The notes below the pieces were generated by a model, which made no database searches, was not told where the DNA came from, and saw only the letters and a list, made by a program, of their open reading frames with translations. Below, in pieces: positions 8,186 through 16,015 of a stretch of 64,000 nucleotides of DNA. How positions within the stretch are numbered: position 1 is the stretch's first letter; each line of letters opens with the position of its first letter. The position numbers and the translations under genes are program-made. Source of the stretch: Paraconexibacter sp040581415 (lineage in GTDB: Bacteria > Actinomycetota > Thermoleophilia > Solirubrobacterales > Solirubrobacteraceae); assembly GCF_040581415.1 (NCBI RefSeq), contig NZ_CP114014.1:5022001-5086000 (forward strand), given 5' to 3'.

Positions 8186-8818
8186 TCAGTCCTGCTTGGG
8201 CGCGCGACGGAAGACGATGATCCGCAGATCGGTGATGGCCGAGCCGCCGAGCCGCATGGCCGTCTGGACGCCCTCGGCGCCCAGGTCGCCTGCGTCGAGG
8301 CCCTTGCGCAGCGCGTCGTGCTCCGCCCGGTTCTCATCGGCGACCTTCGTGTCCAGGAAGATCAGGTGGCGGGGGCGCTTCAGCTCGGTCGCCATGCGCA
8401 GCACGGGCTCGCGCTCCTCGGCGGCGAGCGAGTCCAGGGCGACGACCGTGGTGTCGCCGGCGGTCAGCCGGCGCTTGATGGCCGCGGTCAGCAGCTCCTC
8501 GCTTTTCTCCTCGACCAGCTCGTCCGCGACGCGGCCCTCCAGCAGCGCCCGCACCTTGTCCCGCGAGAGGACCGAGTTCTTGTCCTCGATCAGCCGGGTC
8601 ACGAAGCGGTCGCGCTCGATGACCGACGCGCTGACCACCATCAGGAGGCTGCCCGGCGTGTAGCGCATGTGATCCGTCGGGGGCAGCACGCGACAGCGGA
8701 CGGTGAGGTCGGCGGGACGCGGCGGGGCGCCGTCACGGCGGGGCCTGTCCGAGGACCACCCACCCCGCTCGTCGTCGGAGATCTTGACGCTGCGACTGGA
8801 GGATGGAGGGGTCGACAT
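8186..8818 (-). CDS. Kinase-like P-loop NTPase-fold protein lacking the Walker A motif
   Basis: This 210-residue protein resembles the kinase part of polynucleotide-kinase/AAA_33 proteins segment by segment: a first strand at residues 57-63 (GSLLMVV), then SVLSRDKVRALL where family members read VVSSDALRALL, then TTVVALDSLAAEEREPVL where they read TVVDATN-LL, then HLIFLDTKVADENRAEH where they have the AIVLD-ARN segment. The Walker A loop GxxGSGKS/T is replaced by SASVIERDR (residues 63-71), so nucleotide binding in the usual way looks impossible. It could be a pseudo-kinase, perhaps binding RNA or a partner. The ATG at 8818 is favoured; a TTG at 8845 would add 9 residues. It is divergent from the secreted protein at 8931. 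Confidence 0.65.
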   Translation of the reverse strand: MSTPPSSSRSVKISDDERGGWSSDRPRRDGAPPRPADLTVRCRVLPPTDHMRYTPGSLLMVVSASVIERDRFVTRLIEDKNSVLSRDKVRALLEGRVADELVEEKSEELLTAAIKRRLTAGDTTVVALDSLAAEEREPVLRMATELKRPRHLIFLDTKVADENRAEHDALRKGLDAGDLGAEGVQTAMRLGGSAITDLRIIVFRRAPKQD

Positions 8819-8930
8819 GCCTCCATCCTGACGTACTTGGCTCAATTAACCCTCAACCGGCGCACAAACGGGGGTGGGTGGGTCATCATCGAGGGCTGAC
8901 CGCTGACCGCCGCCGCCCAGGAGTCACCGC

Positions 8931-9749
8931 ATGTCCCGCCGCCTGATCGCCTCCCTGTCCCTCGTCGTCTGCGCCCTGCTGGCAGCGACCACGATCGCCA
9001 TCGCGTCGTCCGGGGGCTCATCGTCCTCCTCGTCCACGGCCGCCGCCGCGGCGCCTGGGCCGGCCGCGGCCCCCGTCACCAGCTTCGCGGGCAAGGGCAA
9101 GGGGGCGCACGGCGGCCGCGGGTTCGGCCACGGCGGCGCCATGTTCGGGATGTTCCGCGGCATGCTGCTCAAGAGCGGCGCCGAGCGCCTGGGCGTCACG
9201 CCGGACAAGCTGAAGGCGGCCGTGACGGCCGTCGCCGAGGCGCAGTTCGCCAAAAAGACCGCCGAGGCGAAGCTGACCGCCGCCGAGCTCGCCGCCCTGA
9301 AGAGCTGCCATCGCGGGTTCGCTGCGCGCCGCGGCGCGCCGGGCAAGCAGGGCAAGGCGACGTGCGATCGCGCCGCCGTGAAGTCCGCGTTCGACAAGCT
9401 GAAGGCGCTCCCGAAGCCCGACCTCGCCGCGCTGAAGACCGAGCTGTCCGACGCCCTCGGCAAGGAGCTCGGCATCACCGGCGCGAAGGTGCTGGAGGCC
9501 GCTCGCGCCGAGCTGTCCGCCCGGCTGGACCAGGGCGTGAAGATGGGCTTCGTGACGGCGGGCGGCAAGGCCAAGGCGCTTGCGTGCTTCGACGGACCGG
9601 CGACCTGCGACGTGAAGGCGCTCAAGCGCGAGGTCTTCAAGGGCCATCGCTTCGGCGGTCACGGCAAGCAGGGGTTCCGCGGCCGCGGCCACGGCGGCCG
9701 TCGCTTCAAGTCGGCCCCCGCGACGTCCCGCTCCGGGCGCCAGGCCTGA
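8931..9749 (+). CDS. Secreted Ala/Lys/Gly-rich protein with two Cys-paired repeats
   Basis: A 272-residue protein with an N-terminal signal peptide or anchor (residues 1-26). A Ser/Ala-rich linker and a Gly/His/Lys-rich stretch (about 55-75) follow. The body contains two related units: ERLGVTPDKLKAAV followed by Cys pair KSCHRGF and ATCDRAAVK, and KELGITGAKVLEAA followed by LACFDG and ATCDVKALK. The LGVTPDKLKAAV motif is common in short secreted actinobacterial proteins of unknown function. The C-terminus is again Gly/His/Arg-rich. An AGGAG sits 7 nt before the ATG. Four cysteines in two equivalent positions suggest disulfides outside the cell. Function unknown. Confidence 0.75.
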   Translation: MSRRLIASLSLVVCALLAATTIAIASSGGSSSSSSTAAAAAPGPAAAPVTSFAGKGKGAHGGRGFGHGGAMFGMFRGMLLKSGAERLGVTPDKLKAAVTAVAEAQFAKKTAEAKLTAAELAALKSCHRGFAARRGAPGKQGKATCDRAAVKSAFDKLKALPKPDLAALKTELSDALGKELGITGAKVLEAARAELSARLDQGVKMGFVTAGGKAKALACFDGPATCDVKALKREVFKGHRFGGHGKQGFRGRGHGGRRFKSAPATSRSGRQA

Positions 9750-9755
9750 GCACAG

Positions 9756-9791
9756 CGCCCGTTATGGGCGTGTAGGACCCCGTTTCGGGGT
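9756..9791. terminator. Two hairpins after the secreted protein gene
   Basis: CGCCC/GGGCG (9756-9760 and 9766-9770, loop of 5) is followed by ACCCCG/CGGGGT (9777-9782 and 9786-9791, loop TTT). They fill the 77-bp gap before the next gene's -10 box. They may terminate the upstream transcript; no T-run is present. Confidence 0.4.
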
Positions 9792-9813
9792 GTCGCGCCG
9801 GCCCGGACTCGAC

Positions 9814-9819
9814 TACCGT
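9814..9819 (+). promoter_or_regulatory. -10 hexamer of acyl-CoA dehydrogenase gene (leaderless type)
   Basis: TACCGT is followed after 7 nt by the ATG at 9827, with no Shine-Dalgarno sequence between. Confidence 0.5.
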
Positions 9820-9826
9820 CAAGTGC

Positions 9827-11011
9827 ATGAGCACCATCACGCCCGGGCCCGTCCACCGTCGCGCCCTCTACGAGGATGACCACGAGGACTTCCGCGAGTC
9901 CTTCCGCCGCTTCCTGGCCAACGAGGTCGTCCCCCACTTCGAGCAGTGGGAGAAGGACGGCATCGTCCCCCGCGAGGTCTTCGCCGCCGCCGGCGCGAAC
10001 GGGTTCCTGGGCATGCAGGTGCCCGAGGAGTACGGCGGCGCGGGCGTCGGTGACGACTTCCGCTTCAACGCGATCATCGGCGAGGAGTGCTGCGCCGCCG
10101 GGGTCGGCGGGTTCGGCGTCGGCATCACGCTCCACAACGACGTCTGCCTGCCGTACTTCCTGGAGTACTGCAACGAGGAGCAGAAGCAGCGCTGGCTGCC
10201 CGGCATCTGCGACGGCACGCTGATCACCGCGGTCGCGATGACCGAGCCCGGGACCGGTTCGGACCTCGCCGGCATCCGCACCAAGGCGATCAAGCAGGAC
10301 GACGGCTCCTACGTGATGGACGGCGCCAAGACGTTCATCACGAACGGCATCAACGGCGACCTCATCATCACCGCCGCCAAGACCGACCCCAAGGAGCGCC
10401 ACCGCGGCCTGTCGATCTTCATCGTCGAGCGCGACACCCCGGGCTTCGAGCGCGGCCGCAACCTGGAGAAGGTCGGCATGCACTCCCAGGACACGGCCGA
10501 GCTGTTCTTCGACGGCGCCCGCGTCCCGGCCGAGAACCTGCTCGGCGACGAGGGCTCCGGCTTCAAGTACCTGGTGTCCAACCTCGCGCAGGAGCGGATG
10601 TCGATCGCGCTGCTGGGCGTCGGCGTCGCCGAGGCCGCGCTGCAGGAGACCATCACCTACGTCAAGGAGCGCCAGGCGTTCGGGCAGCCGATCTCCGGCA
10701 ACCAGGTCGTCCGGCACATGCTGGCCGACTGCCGCGCGGAGATCGACTGCGTCCAGGCGTTCGTCGACCAGTGCCTGACCGAGCTCGGCGAGCGGACCCT
10801 GACCCCCGAGCGCGCCGCGTCCTGCAAGCTGCTCGCGACCGAGCTGCAGGGCCGCGTGACCGACAAGTGCGTCCAGCTGCACGGCGGCTACGGCTACATG
10901 ACCGAGTACGCGGTCGGCCGCATGTACGCGGACGCGCGCGTGACGCGGATCTACGGCGGGGCCAACGAGATCATGAAGGAGATCATCGCCAAGGGCCTCG
11001 GGGTCGGCTGA
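9827..11011 (+). CDS. Acyl-CoA dehydrogenase (LCAD/IVD-like)
   Basis: A 394-residue flavoprotein that introduces the alpha,beta double bond into acyl-CoA substrates. The family marks are VAMTEPGTGSDLAGI (FAD/substrate binding, about 136-150), FITNG (170-174), the second signature around QLHGGYGYMTEYAVGRMYAD and the C-terminal IYGGANEIMKEIIAKGLG. The usual MCAD-type glutamate in IYEG is a glycine here. The base is therefore more likely the Glu in AQERMSIA (E256), as in long-chain and isovaleryl-CoA dehydrogenases. The gene stands alone between a secreted protein and a convergent MFS gene. A second, similar enzyme is at 56644-57822. Chain-length preference cannot be told. Confidence 0.93.
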   Translation: MSTITPGPVHRRALYEDDHEDFRESFRRFLANEVVPHFEQWEKDGIVPREVFAAAGANGFLGMQVPEEYGGAGVGDDFRFNAIIGEECCAAGVGGFGVGITLHNDVCLPYFLEYCNEEQKQRWLPGICDGTLITAVAMTEPGTGSDLAGIRTKAIKQDDGSYVMDGAKTFITNGINGDLIITAAKTDPKERHRGLSIFIVERDTPGFERGRNLEKVGMHSQDTAELFFDGARVPAENLLGDEGSGFKYLVSNLAQERMSIALLGVGVAEAALQETITYVKERQAFGQPISGNQVVRHMLADCRAEIDCVQAFVDQCLTELGERTLTPERAASCKLLATELQGRVTDKCVQLHGGYGYMTEYAVGRMYADARVTRIYGGANEIMKEIIAKGLGVG

Positions 11012-11031
11012 CCCCGAGTCCCGCCGGCGTG

Positions 11032-12606
11032 TCAGGCGGCGGCCGCGACGCCCGACGGGTCCGCATTCGCCCGTCGCGCCTCGTCGGCGGCCGTCGCGGA
11101 CGCCTGCCGACGGGCGCGTCCCTCCACCCTGGCCAGGATCAGCGCCGGGACGAAGGCCGCGAGCGTCAGGGCCAGCGCCCACCAGTAGGTGTGGGCGAAG
11201 GCGGACGCCAGCGGGTCCGCCACCCGCTCGCGTGCCGCGTCGCTCAGCGGCGCGCCGGAGAAGCCGTCGCCGCCCGTGACCCCGGCGCCGCCGTTCGCCG
11301 CCGCAAGCTCGGACGTGATCCGGTTCTGCAGCAGGACGGTCAGGAGCGCGGCGCCGAGGGACCCGCCCACCCGCTGCAGGACGTTCAGCTGCGGCGTGGC
11401 GCGCGGGACCTGCGAGCGCTCGAGCGTCGCGTAGGCCGCGGCCATCGACGGCATCATCGTCGCGCCCAGCCCGAGTCCGCGCAGGAACAGCCCGCCGCCG
11501 AGCAGCCAGTACGACGTGTCCGGCCCGACGAAGCAGAACACCACGGTCCCCGCGCTGAGGATCGTCAGGCCGCCGAGGACGACCGGGCCCGCACCGATGC
11601 GGTCGGTCAGCCGTCCGCCGACGTTCATCGCCAGCGCGGCGCCCAGACCCTGCGGGACCAGCAGCAGCCCCGCCACCAGCGCCGACTCGCCACGGGCCAG
11701 CTGGTAGTAGAGCGGCAGCAGCAGCATCGACCCGAAGAGCGCGGTGCCGACGAGGAACGTCGTCGCCGCCGCGGCGCTGAAGCCCGGGCTGCGGAACAGC
11801 CGCACGTCGACCAGCGGATGGGCGGTGCTCCACGCGCGCACCACGAACGTCACGATCGCGACGAGCCCGGCCAGCACGGGCAGCCAGGCGGTGACGGCGC
11901 CGAAGAACGTGCGCTCGGTCCCGTACTCCGCCAGGCCGAAGACGAGCAGCGCGACGCCGGGCGACAGCAGCACCAGACCGCGCCAGTCCAGCGGCGGCGG
12001 CCCGCCGTCCGTCCCCGCCGCTCCCACGTTCCCGACCGCCCGCTCGCGCGGCAGCAGGCGCGCGGCGAGGACCAGGCCGACCGCACCCACCGGCAGGTTC
12101 ACGAGGAAGATCCAGCGCCAGGAGATGCTGTCCAGGATCAGGCCGCCCAGGACCGGGCCGAGGATCGGCGCGAGCAGCATCGGCACACCCACGACGCTCA
12201 TCACGCGGCCCATCCGCTGCGGGCCGGCGGCCTGCGCCAGGGTGATCATCCCGACCGGCATGATCATCCCGCCGGCCGCGCCCTGCAGGACGCGGAACGC
12301 GATCAGCGACTCGACGTTCCACGCCAGGCCGCAGAGGCCGCTCGTCACCACGAACGCGCTGACGACGGTCAGCCAGACGCGGCGCGGGCCGAAGCGCTCG
12401 GCCGCCCAGCCGGTGAGCGGGATGACCGACGCGAGCGCGAGCAGGTAGCCGGTCGAGACCCACTGGATCGTCGACAGCGGGGCGTCGAGGTCGACCCGCA
12501 GCGTCTCCAGCGCGACGTTGACGATCGTGGTGTCGAGGATCGACATGATCGCCCCGACGATCACGACGATCGCGATCCGCTGCACGTCCTTCGGCAGGTC
12601 CCGCAC
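11032..12606 (-). CDS. MFS drug efflux transporter, DHA2 (14-TM, EmrB/QacA) type
   Basis: A 524-residue integral membrane protein. It has the DHA2 hallmarks: an N-terminal helix reading AIMSILDTTIVNVALETL, motif A-like GWAAERFGPRRVW and motif C-like LAPILGPVLGGLI. About 14 membrane helices fit, with a long loop before the last helix. Such proteins export drugs or dyes by proton antiport. It is the third gene of a marR-MFS-MFS operon. The GTG at 12606 lies 5 nt beyond the stop codon of the upstream transporter, so translation is probably coupled; the in-frame extension further upstream is only a shadow of that gene. Having two DHA2 genes in tandem is unusual but both look intact. Confidence 0.88.
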   Translation of the reverse strand: MRDLPKDVQRIAIVVIVGAIMSILDTTIVNVALETLRVDLDAPLSTIQWVSTGYLLALASVIPLTGWAAERFGPRRVWLTVVSAFVVTSGLCGLAWNVESLIAFRVLQGAAGGMIMPVGMITLAQAAGPQRMGRVMSVVGVPMLLAPILGPVLGGLILDSISWRWIFLVNLPVGAVGLVLAARLLPRERAVGNVGAAGTDGGPPPLDWRGLVLLSPGVALLVFGLAEYGTERTFFGAVTAWLPVLAGLVAIVTFVVRAWSTAHPLVDVRLFRSPGFSAAAATTFLVGTALFGSMLLLPLYYQLARGESALVAGLLLVPQGLGAALAMNVGGRLTDRIGAGPVVLGGLTILSAGTVVFCFVGPDTSYWLLGGGLFLRGLGLGATMMPSMAAAYATLERSQVPRATPQLNVLQRVGGSLGAALLTVLLQNRITSELAAANGGAGVTGGDGFSGAPLSDAARERVADPLASAFAHTYWWALALTLAAFVPALILARVEGRARRQASATAADEARRANADPSGVAAAA

Positions 12607-12611
12607 GGCGG

Positions 12612-14090
12612 TCAGGCCCCGCCGGCGACCACGCGGGCCGGCGGCGGCGCACCCTGCGCGACCGCCGGGCGACGCGCGACCGCGCCGTCCCCCGAGCCGC
12701 CGCCCGGACGCGGGATCAGCCCCGTCACGGCGAGCGCGACGAACGCCGCGCCGGCGGTCAGCGCGAACGCGGACGTGTAGCCGCTCTCGGCCGGGTAGGC
12801 GCCGCCCATGATCGACTCGGACGCGAGCATCGCCGCGGAGATCTGCGCGCCGACCGCGCCGCCGATCGACCGCATGATCGTGTTGACGCCCGTCGCTACG
12901 CCCGTCGACTCCGGCGGGACGGCGGACACGACGAGGTTGCCCATCGCCGCGAACGACAGGCCGATGCCGACGCCGATCAGGATGCCGACCAGCGCGATCA
13001 CGATCAGCGAGCCGTGGAACAGCGCCAGCAGCGCGTAGGCCAGGCCGGCCACGCCGGCGCCGACGGCCAACGGCAGGCGGGAGCCGAAGCGCGTCCCGAG
13101 CCAGCCGCTCATCGGCCCGGCGAACAGCATCACGACCGCGCTGGGCACCAGCAGCAGGCCGGCGGCGGTCGTCCCCAGCCCGAAGCCGTAGCCGCTGGCC
13201 TTGTCGGTCTGCGCGATCTCCGGGATCAGGATGTACGAGCCGAACATCGCGAAGCCGACGGCGACCGCCGCGAGGTTCGGGGACCAGACCGCGCGCTCGC
13301 GCATCAGGTCGATGTCGATGACCGGATCGGCGACGCGGCGCTCGTAGGCGATGAACGCGACCGTCAGCACGGCGCTGGCGGCGAACAGGCCCAGGACCCC
13401 GCCGGACGTCCAGCCCCAGGAGTTGCCCTGCGAGACGCCGAGCAGGAGTGCGGACAGCAGCAGGGAGAGCAGCACGCCTCCGCCCCAGTCGATGCTCGCC
13501 TTCACGCGGACCGGGGACTCGGGGACGTAGCGCCAGGTGGCGACCGCCGCCATCGTCGTGACGACGAGCGAGGCCCAGAAGATCGACGAGACCGAGACGT
13601 GGTCGACGAGGACACCGGCCATCACCAGGCCGACGCCGCCGCCGATGCCGAACGTCGAGGAGATCAGGCCGATCGAGGACGGGACCTTCGCGGGCGGGAA
13701 CTCGTCGCGGATGATGCCGAAGGCGAGCGGGAAGATCGCGCCGCCGGCGCCCTGGACGGCGCGGCCGGCGATCAGGACCTCGATCGAGGTGCCGAGCGCG
13801 CAGATCAGCGAGCCGAGGCCGAAGACGCCGAGCGCGTAGAGCAGGATGCGCTCCTTGCCGTACATGTCGCCGAGGCGGCCGAGCAGCGGGGTCGTGACGC
13901 TCGACGTCAGCAGGAACGCGGTCAGGAGCCAGGTGACGGTCTCCTGGCCGGCCCCGTAGTCGTCCTGGATCTGGGAGAGCGCCGGGATGATCATCGTCTG
14001 CGCGAGGGCGTAGGCCATCGCGCCCATGGCGAGGATCGCGAGCGTGCGGTTCGGCGCGGCGCGCTCGACGGTGGGTGCTTCGTGGTTCAT
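12612..14090 (-). CDS. MFS drug efflux transporter, DHA2 type
   Basis: A 492-residue membrane protein with a short cytoplasmic start (MNHEAPTVERAAPN), then MAYALAQTMIIPALSQI as helix 1, motif A LGRLGDMYGKERILL, and motif C-like SSTFGIGGGVGLVMAGVL. The C-terminus is Pro/Gly/Ala-rich. Its ATG overlaps the marR stop codon as ATGA (14087-14090), so it is translationally coupled to the regulator. The likely job is proton-driven export of the compound sensed by the MarR protein. It shares only general family similarity with the second pump downstream. Confidence 0.88.
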   Translation of the reverse strand: MNHEAPTVERAAPNRTLAILAMGAMAYALAQTMIIPALSQIQDDYGAGQETVTWLLTAFLLTSSVTTPLLGRLGDMYGKERILLYALGVFGLGSLICALGTSIEVLIAGRAVQGAGGAIFPLAFGIIRDEFPPAKVPSSIGLISSTFGIGGGVGLVMAGVLVDHVSVSSIFWASLVVTTMAAVATWRYVPESPVRVKASIDWGGGVLLSLLLSALLLGVSQGNSWGWTSGGVLGLFAASAVLTVAFIAYERRVADPVIDIDLMRERAVWSPNLAAVAVGFAMFGSYILIPEIAQTDKASGYGFGLGTTAAGLLLVPSAVVMLFAGPMSGWLGTRFGSRLPLAVGAGVAGLAYALLALFHGSLIVIALVGILIGVGIGLSFAAMGNLVVSAVPPESTGVATGVNTIMRSIGGAVGAQISAAMLASESIMGGAYPAESGYTSAFALTAGAAFVALAVTGLIPRPGGGSGDGAVARRPAVAQGAPPPARVVAGGA

Positions 14091-14593
14091 GGCTGGAGTT
14101 CCTCGATCGCGGCGGCAAGGCGGGTGAGCAGCCGGGCGGCGCCGCGCCGCTCGGTGGGGGTCAGTTGGGCGTAGACGGCAGCGCGGGCGGCCTGCACGCG
14201 CTCGTGCTTGGCGACCATCAGCTCGCGGCCGTGGGACGTCAGGGCGATCAGGACGATGCGGCGGTCGCGGTCGTGCGGGGCGCGGGTGACGATCCCCCGG
14301 CGGGACAGCCCGTCGAGCATGCGGGTCGCCGTGGGGGCGCTGACTCCGGCCGCCTCGGCGAGGTCGCCGACGCAGTGTCCGCCGCGCGCCGCGTCGTCCT
14401 GGTTGTCGTGGTCGTGGTCGTGGTCGTCCAGCAGCGGCTCCAGGAGCAGGTACTGCGGCTTGCTGAGCTCCGGGACGGTGGGGGCGCGATTGAAGCGGCC
14501 GCTGACGCGGCGCTGGGCGCGGCCGAACTCCTCCAGCGCGGCGGAGAAGGCGATGAGGTCGGAGTCGGGTGGTGCCTGTGCCTGGGACGACAT
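14087..14593 (-). CDS. MarR-family transcriptional regulator with a His/Asp-rich insertion
   Basis: A 168-residue winged-helix regulator, first gene of a marR-MFS-MFS operon and probably its ligand-responsive repressor. The recognition region reads HCVGDLAEAAGVSAPTATRML with the wing around RAPHDRDRRIVLIALT. Before the helix-turn-helix, at about residues 56-67, it carries an insertion DDHDHDHDNQDD that ordinary MarR proteins lack and that could bind a metal; the encoding DNA is a short GTGGTC repeat on the plus strand. TAGCCT ends 7 nt before the ATG at 14593 and is overlapped by a perfect inverted repeat, as expected for autorepression. There is no Shine-Dalgarno sequence. Confidence 0.88.
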   Translation of the reverse strand: MSSQAQAPPDSDLIAFSAALEEFGRAQRRVSGRFNRAPTVPELSKPQYLLLEPLLDDHDHDHDNQDDAARGGHCVGDLAEAAGVSAPTATRMLDGLSRRGIVTRAPHDRDRRIVLIALTSHGRELMVAKHERVQAARAAVYAQLTPTERRGAARLLTRLAAAIEELQP

Positions 14594-14600
14594 GTTGAGC

Positions 14601-14615
14601 AGGCTAACAATTAGC
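14601..14615 (-). promoter_or_regulatory. Putative MarR operator overlapping the marR -10 box
   Basis: The -10 hexamer TAGCCT (minus strand, 14601-14606) lies 7 nt before the start codon. The perfect inverted repeat GCTAA-CAA-TTAGC (14603-14615) overlaps it, so a MarR dimer bound here would block RNA polymerase. Binding is inferred from position and symmetry. Confidence 0.55.
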
Positions 14616-14678
14616 GTGATAAGTGCGTTCTTATGTCGCGGTTGCGCAGATGGATGTGGATCCGGCTGGCGGCGCGGG

Positions 14679-14684
14679 TACGCT
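14679..14684 (+). promoter_or_regulatory. -10 hexamer for the 14692 gene (leaderless type)
   Basis: TACGCT is followed after 7 nt by the ATG at 14692. This supports that start over upstream in-frame alternatives. Confidence 0.45.
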
Positions 14685-14691
14685 CGACACG

Positions 14692-15084
14692 ATGGACGCC
14701 CACCTCAAGGCTCTCGCCGACATCTCGATGGCACTGTCGGCTGCGGAGGAGTTCCTCGACGAGTCCGCCCACCTGAACGCGCGCGACCAGCTCGATGCGG
14801 CCTCGGAGGGCCTCACGGCGCTGCGCGACCAGTGGCCGCAGATGAGCGCGGCCGAGCGCACGGTCGTGGGCCGCACGGCGGCTCCGCTGCGTGACCGCCT
14901 GGACGCCGGCCGGGCGCGGCTGCCCAAGCTGACCGCGCTGACCGAGGTCGCGCCGGAGCCCGGCGAGGGCGACGACGACGACGGCGGGCCCGTCCCGGGT
15001 GACGACGGCTCGGGGGGTGAGGTCCGGGCGTTCCGCCTCGTGGCCGCCCCCGACCGCGAGCCCGAGCCGCCCGCTGCCGCATGA
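14692..15084 (+). CDS. Small acidic helical protein of unknown function
   Basis: A 130-residue protein that I do not recognise. Residues 1-85 are predicted helical and Ala/Leu/Asp-rich (LADISMALSAAEEFLDESA), and the C-terminal 45 residues are a low-complexity acidic tail with GEGDDDDGG and repeated Pro/Glu. The stop codon overlaps the start of the PHP phosphoesterase gene as ATGA (15081-15084), so the two are translationally coupled and probably work together. The ATG at 14692 is chosen because a -10-like TACGCT sits 7 nt before it; the region upstream of it belongs to the divergent marR promoter. Confidence 0.65.
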   Translation: MDAHLKALADISMALSAAEEFLDESAHLNARDQLDAASEGLTALRDQWPQMSAAERTVVGRTAAPLRDRLDAGRARLPKLTALTEVAPEPGEGDDDDGGPVPGDDGSGGEVRAFRLVAAPDREPEPPAAA

Positions 15085-15947
15085 TCCCCTTCGATCTGCA
15101 GTCCCACTCGACCGTCAGCGACGGTGAGCTCGCTCCGCGCGACCTGGTCGCCGCGGCCGCGGCCGCCGGCGTGGAGCGTCTCGCCCTGACGGATCACGAT
15201 GCGGTCGACGGCATCGACGACGCCATGGCCGCCGGCCTGCACCACGGCGTCGCCGTCGTCCCGGCGCTCGAGCTCAGCGTCCTCGACGAGCGTCGCGGCG
15301 ACCTGCACCTCTGCGGCTACCTGATCGACCACCGCCACGCGGAGCTGACGCAGACCCTGCTCGCCTGCCGGGCCGACCGCGCGTCGCGCGCCGATCAGAT
15401 GGCCGACGCGCTCGAGGCGTGCGGCCTGCACGTGGACCGCTCACCGCTGCACGCGCGCGGCCGGGCCGGGGCCGCGGTCGGCCGTCCGCACCTGGCGGCA
15501 GCCGTCCTGGCGCATCCGGCGAACGCCGCGCGACTGGAGGCCGAGGGCCTGTTCGACACCGGCGCCGTCCTGGAGGCGTACCTGATCCCGGGCCGCCCCG
15601 CCTTCGTGCACCGGCCGGCACCGACCATGGCCGAGGGCATCGCGCTGATCCACGAGACGGGCGGGCTGGCGGTCTGGGCGCACCCGTACTGGGACCTGGA
15701 CACGGACGAGGAGGTCCGTGGCTCGATCGACCGGTTCGCCGCGATGGGGCTCGACGGGGTCGAGGCGTTCTACACGACCCACACCGAGGCCCAGACGCGG
15801 GTCGCGGTCGCGCAGTGCGAGGCGCGCGGGCTCCTGACCACCGGCTCGGCGGACTTCCACGGTCCCCACCACCCGCGGTTCCACACGTTCGGCGCGTTCT
15901 CGACGTACGACCTGGAGCCGAACCTGGGGCCGATCGCCGACGCCTGA
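15081..15947 (+). CDS. PHP-domain phosphoesterase
   Basis: A 288-residue metal-dependent phosphoesterase of the PHP family, close in layout to the YciV/RNase AM group that hydrolyses 3',5'-nucleoside bisphosphates and 5' ends of RNA. The metal ligands are visible as DLQSHSTVSDG (residues 5-15), LTDHDAVDG (about 36-44), the Glu in VPALELS, AVWAHPYWDLD in the second half, and SADFHGPHHPRF near the end. It starts with an ATG inside the stop codon of the upstream small-protein gene. Specificity within the family is not certain from sequence alone. Confidence 0.85.
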   Translation: MIPFDLQSHSTVSDGELAPRDLVAAAAAAGVERLALTDHDAVDGIDDAMAAGLHHGVAVVPALELSVLDERRGDLHLCGYLIDHRHAELTQTLLACRADRASRADQMADALEACGLHVDRSPLHARGRAGAAVGRPHLAAAVLAHPANAARLEAEGLFDTGAVLEAYLIPGRPAFVHRPAPTMAEGIALIHETGGLAVWAHPYWDLDTDEEVRGSIDRFAAMGLDGVEAFYTTHTEAQTRVAVAQCEARGLLTTGSADFHGPHHPRFHTFGAFSTYDLEPNLGPIADA

Positions 15948-15997
15948 GCGGCGCGGTGGACGTTGTGGCGGCCGGGTGGCGCAGGCAAGGCGTTCAC

Positions 15998-16003
15998 TAA
16001 CCT
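15998..16003 (+). promoter_or_regulatory. Putative -10 box of uppP
   Basis: TAACCT lies 12 nt before the ATG at 16016 in the 68-bp gap between the PHP gene and uppP. No convincing Shine-Dalgarno sequence is present. Confidence 0.35.
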
Positions 16004-16015
16004 CCGCCGCGCACA

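Noticed and set aside
12606..14090. Tandem MFS genes as one split or frameshifted transporter
   Set aside because: Each encodes a complete 12-14 helix protein with its own motif A and C, so they are two transporters.
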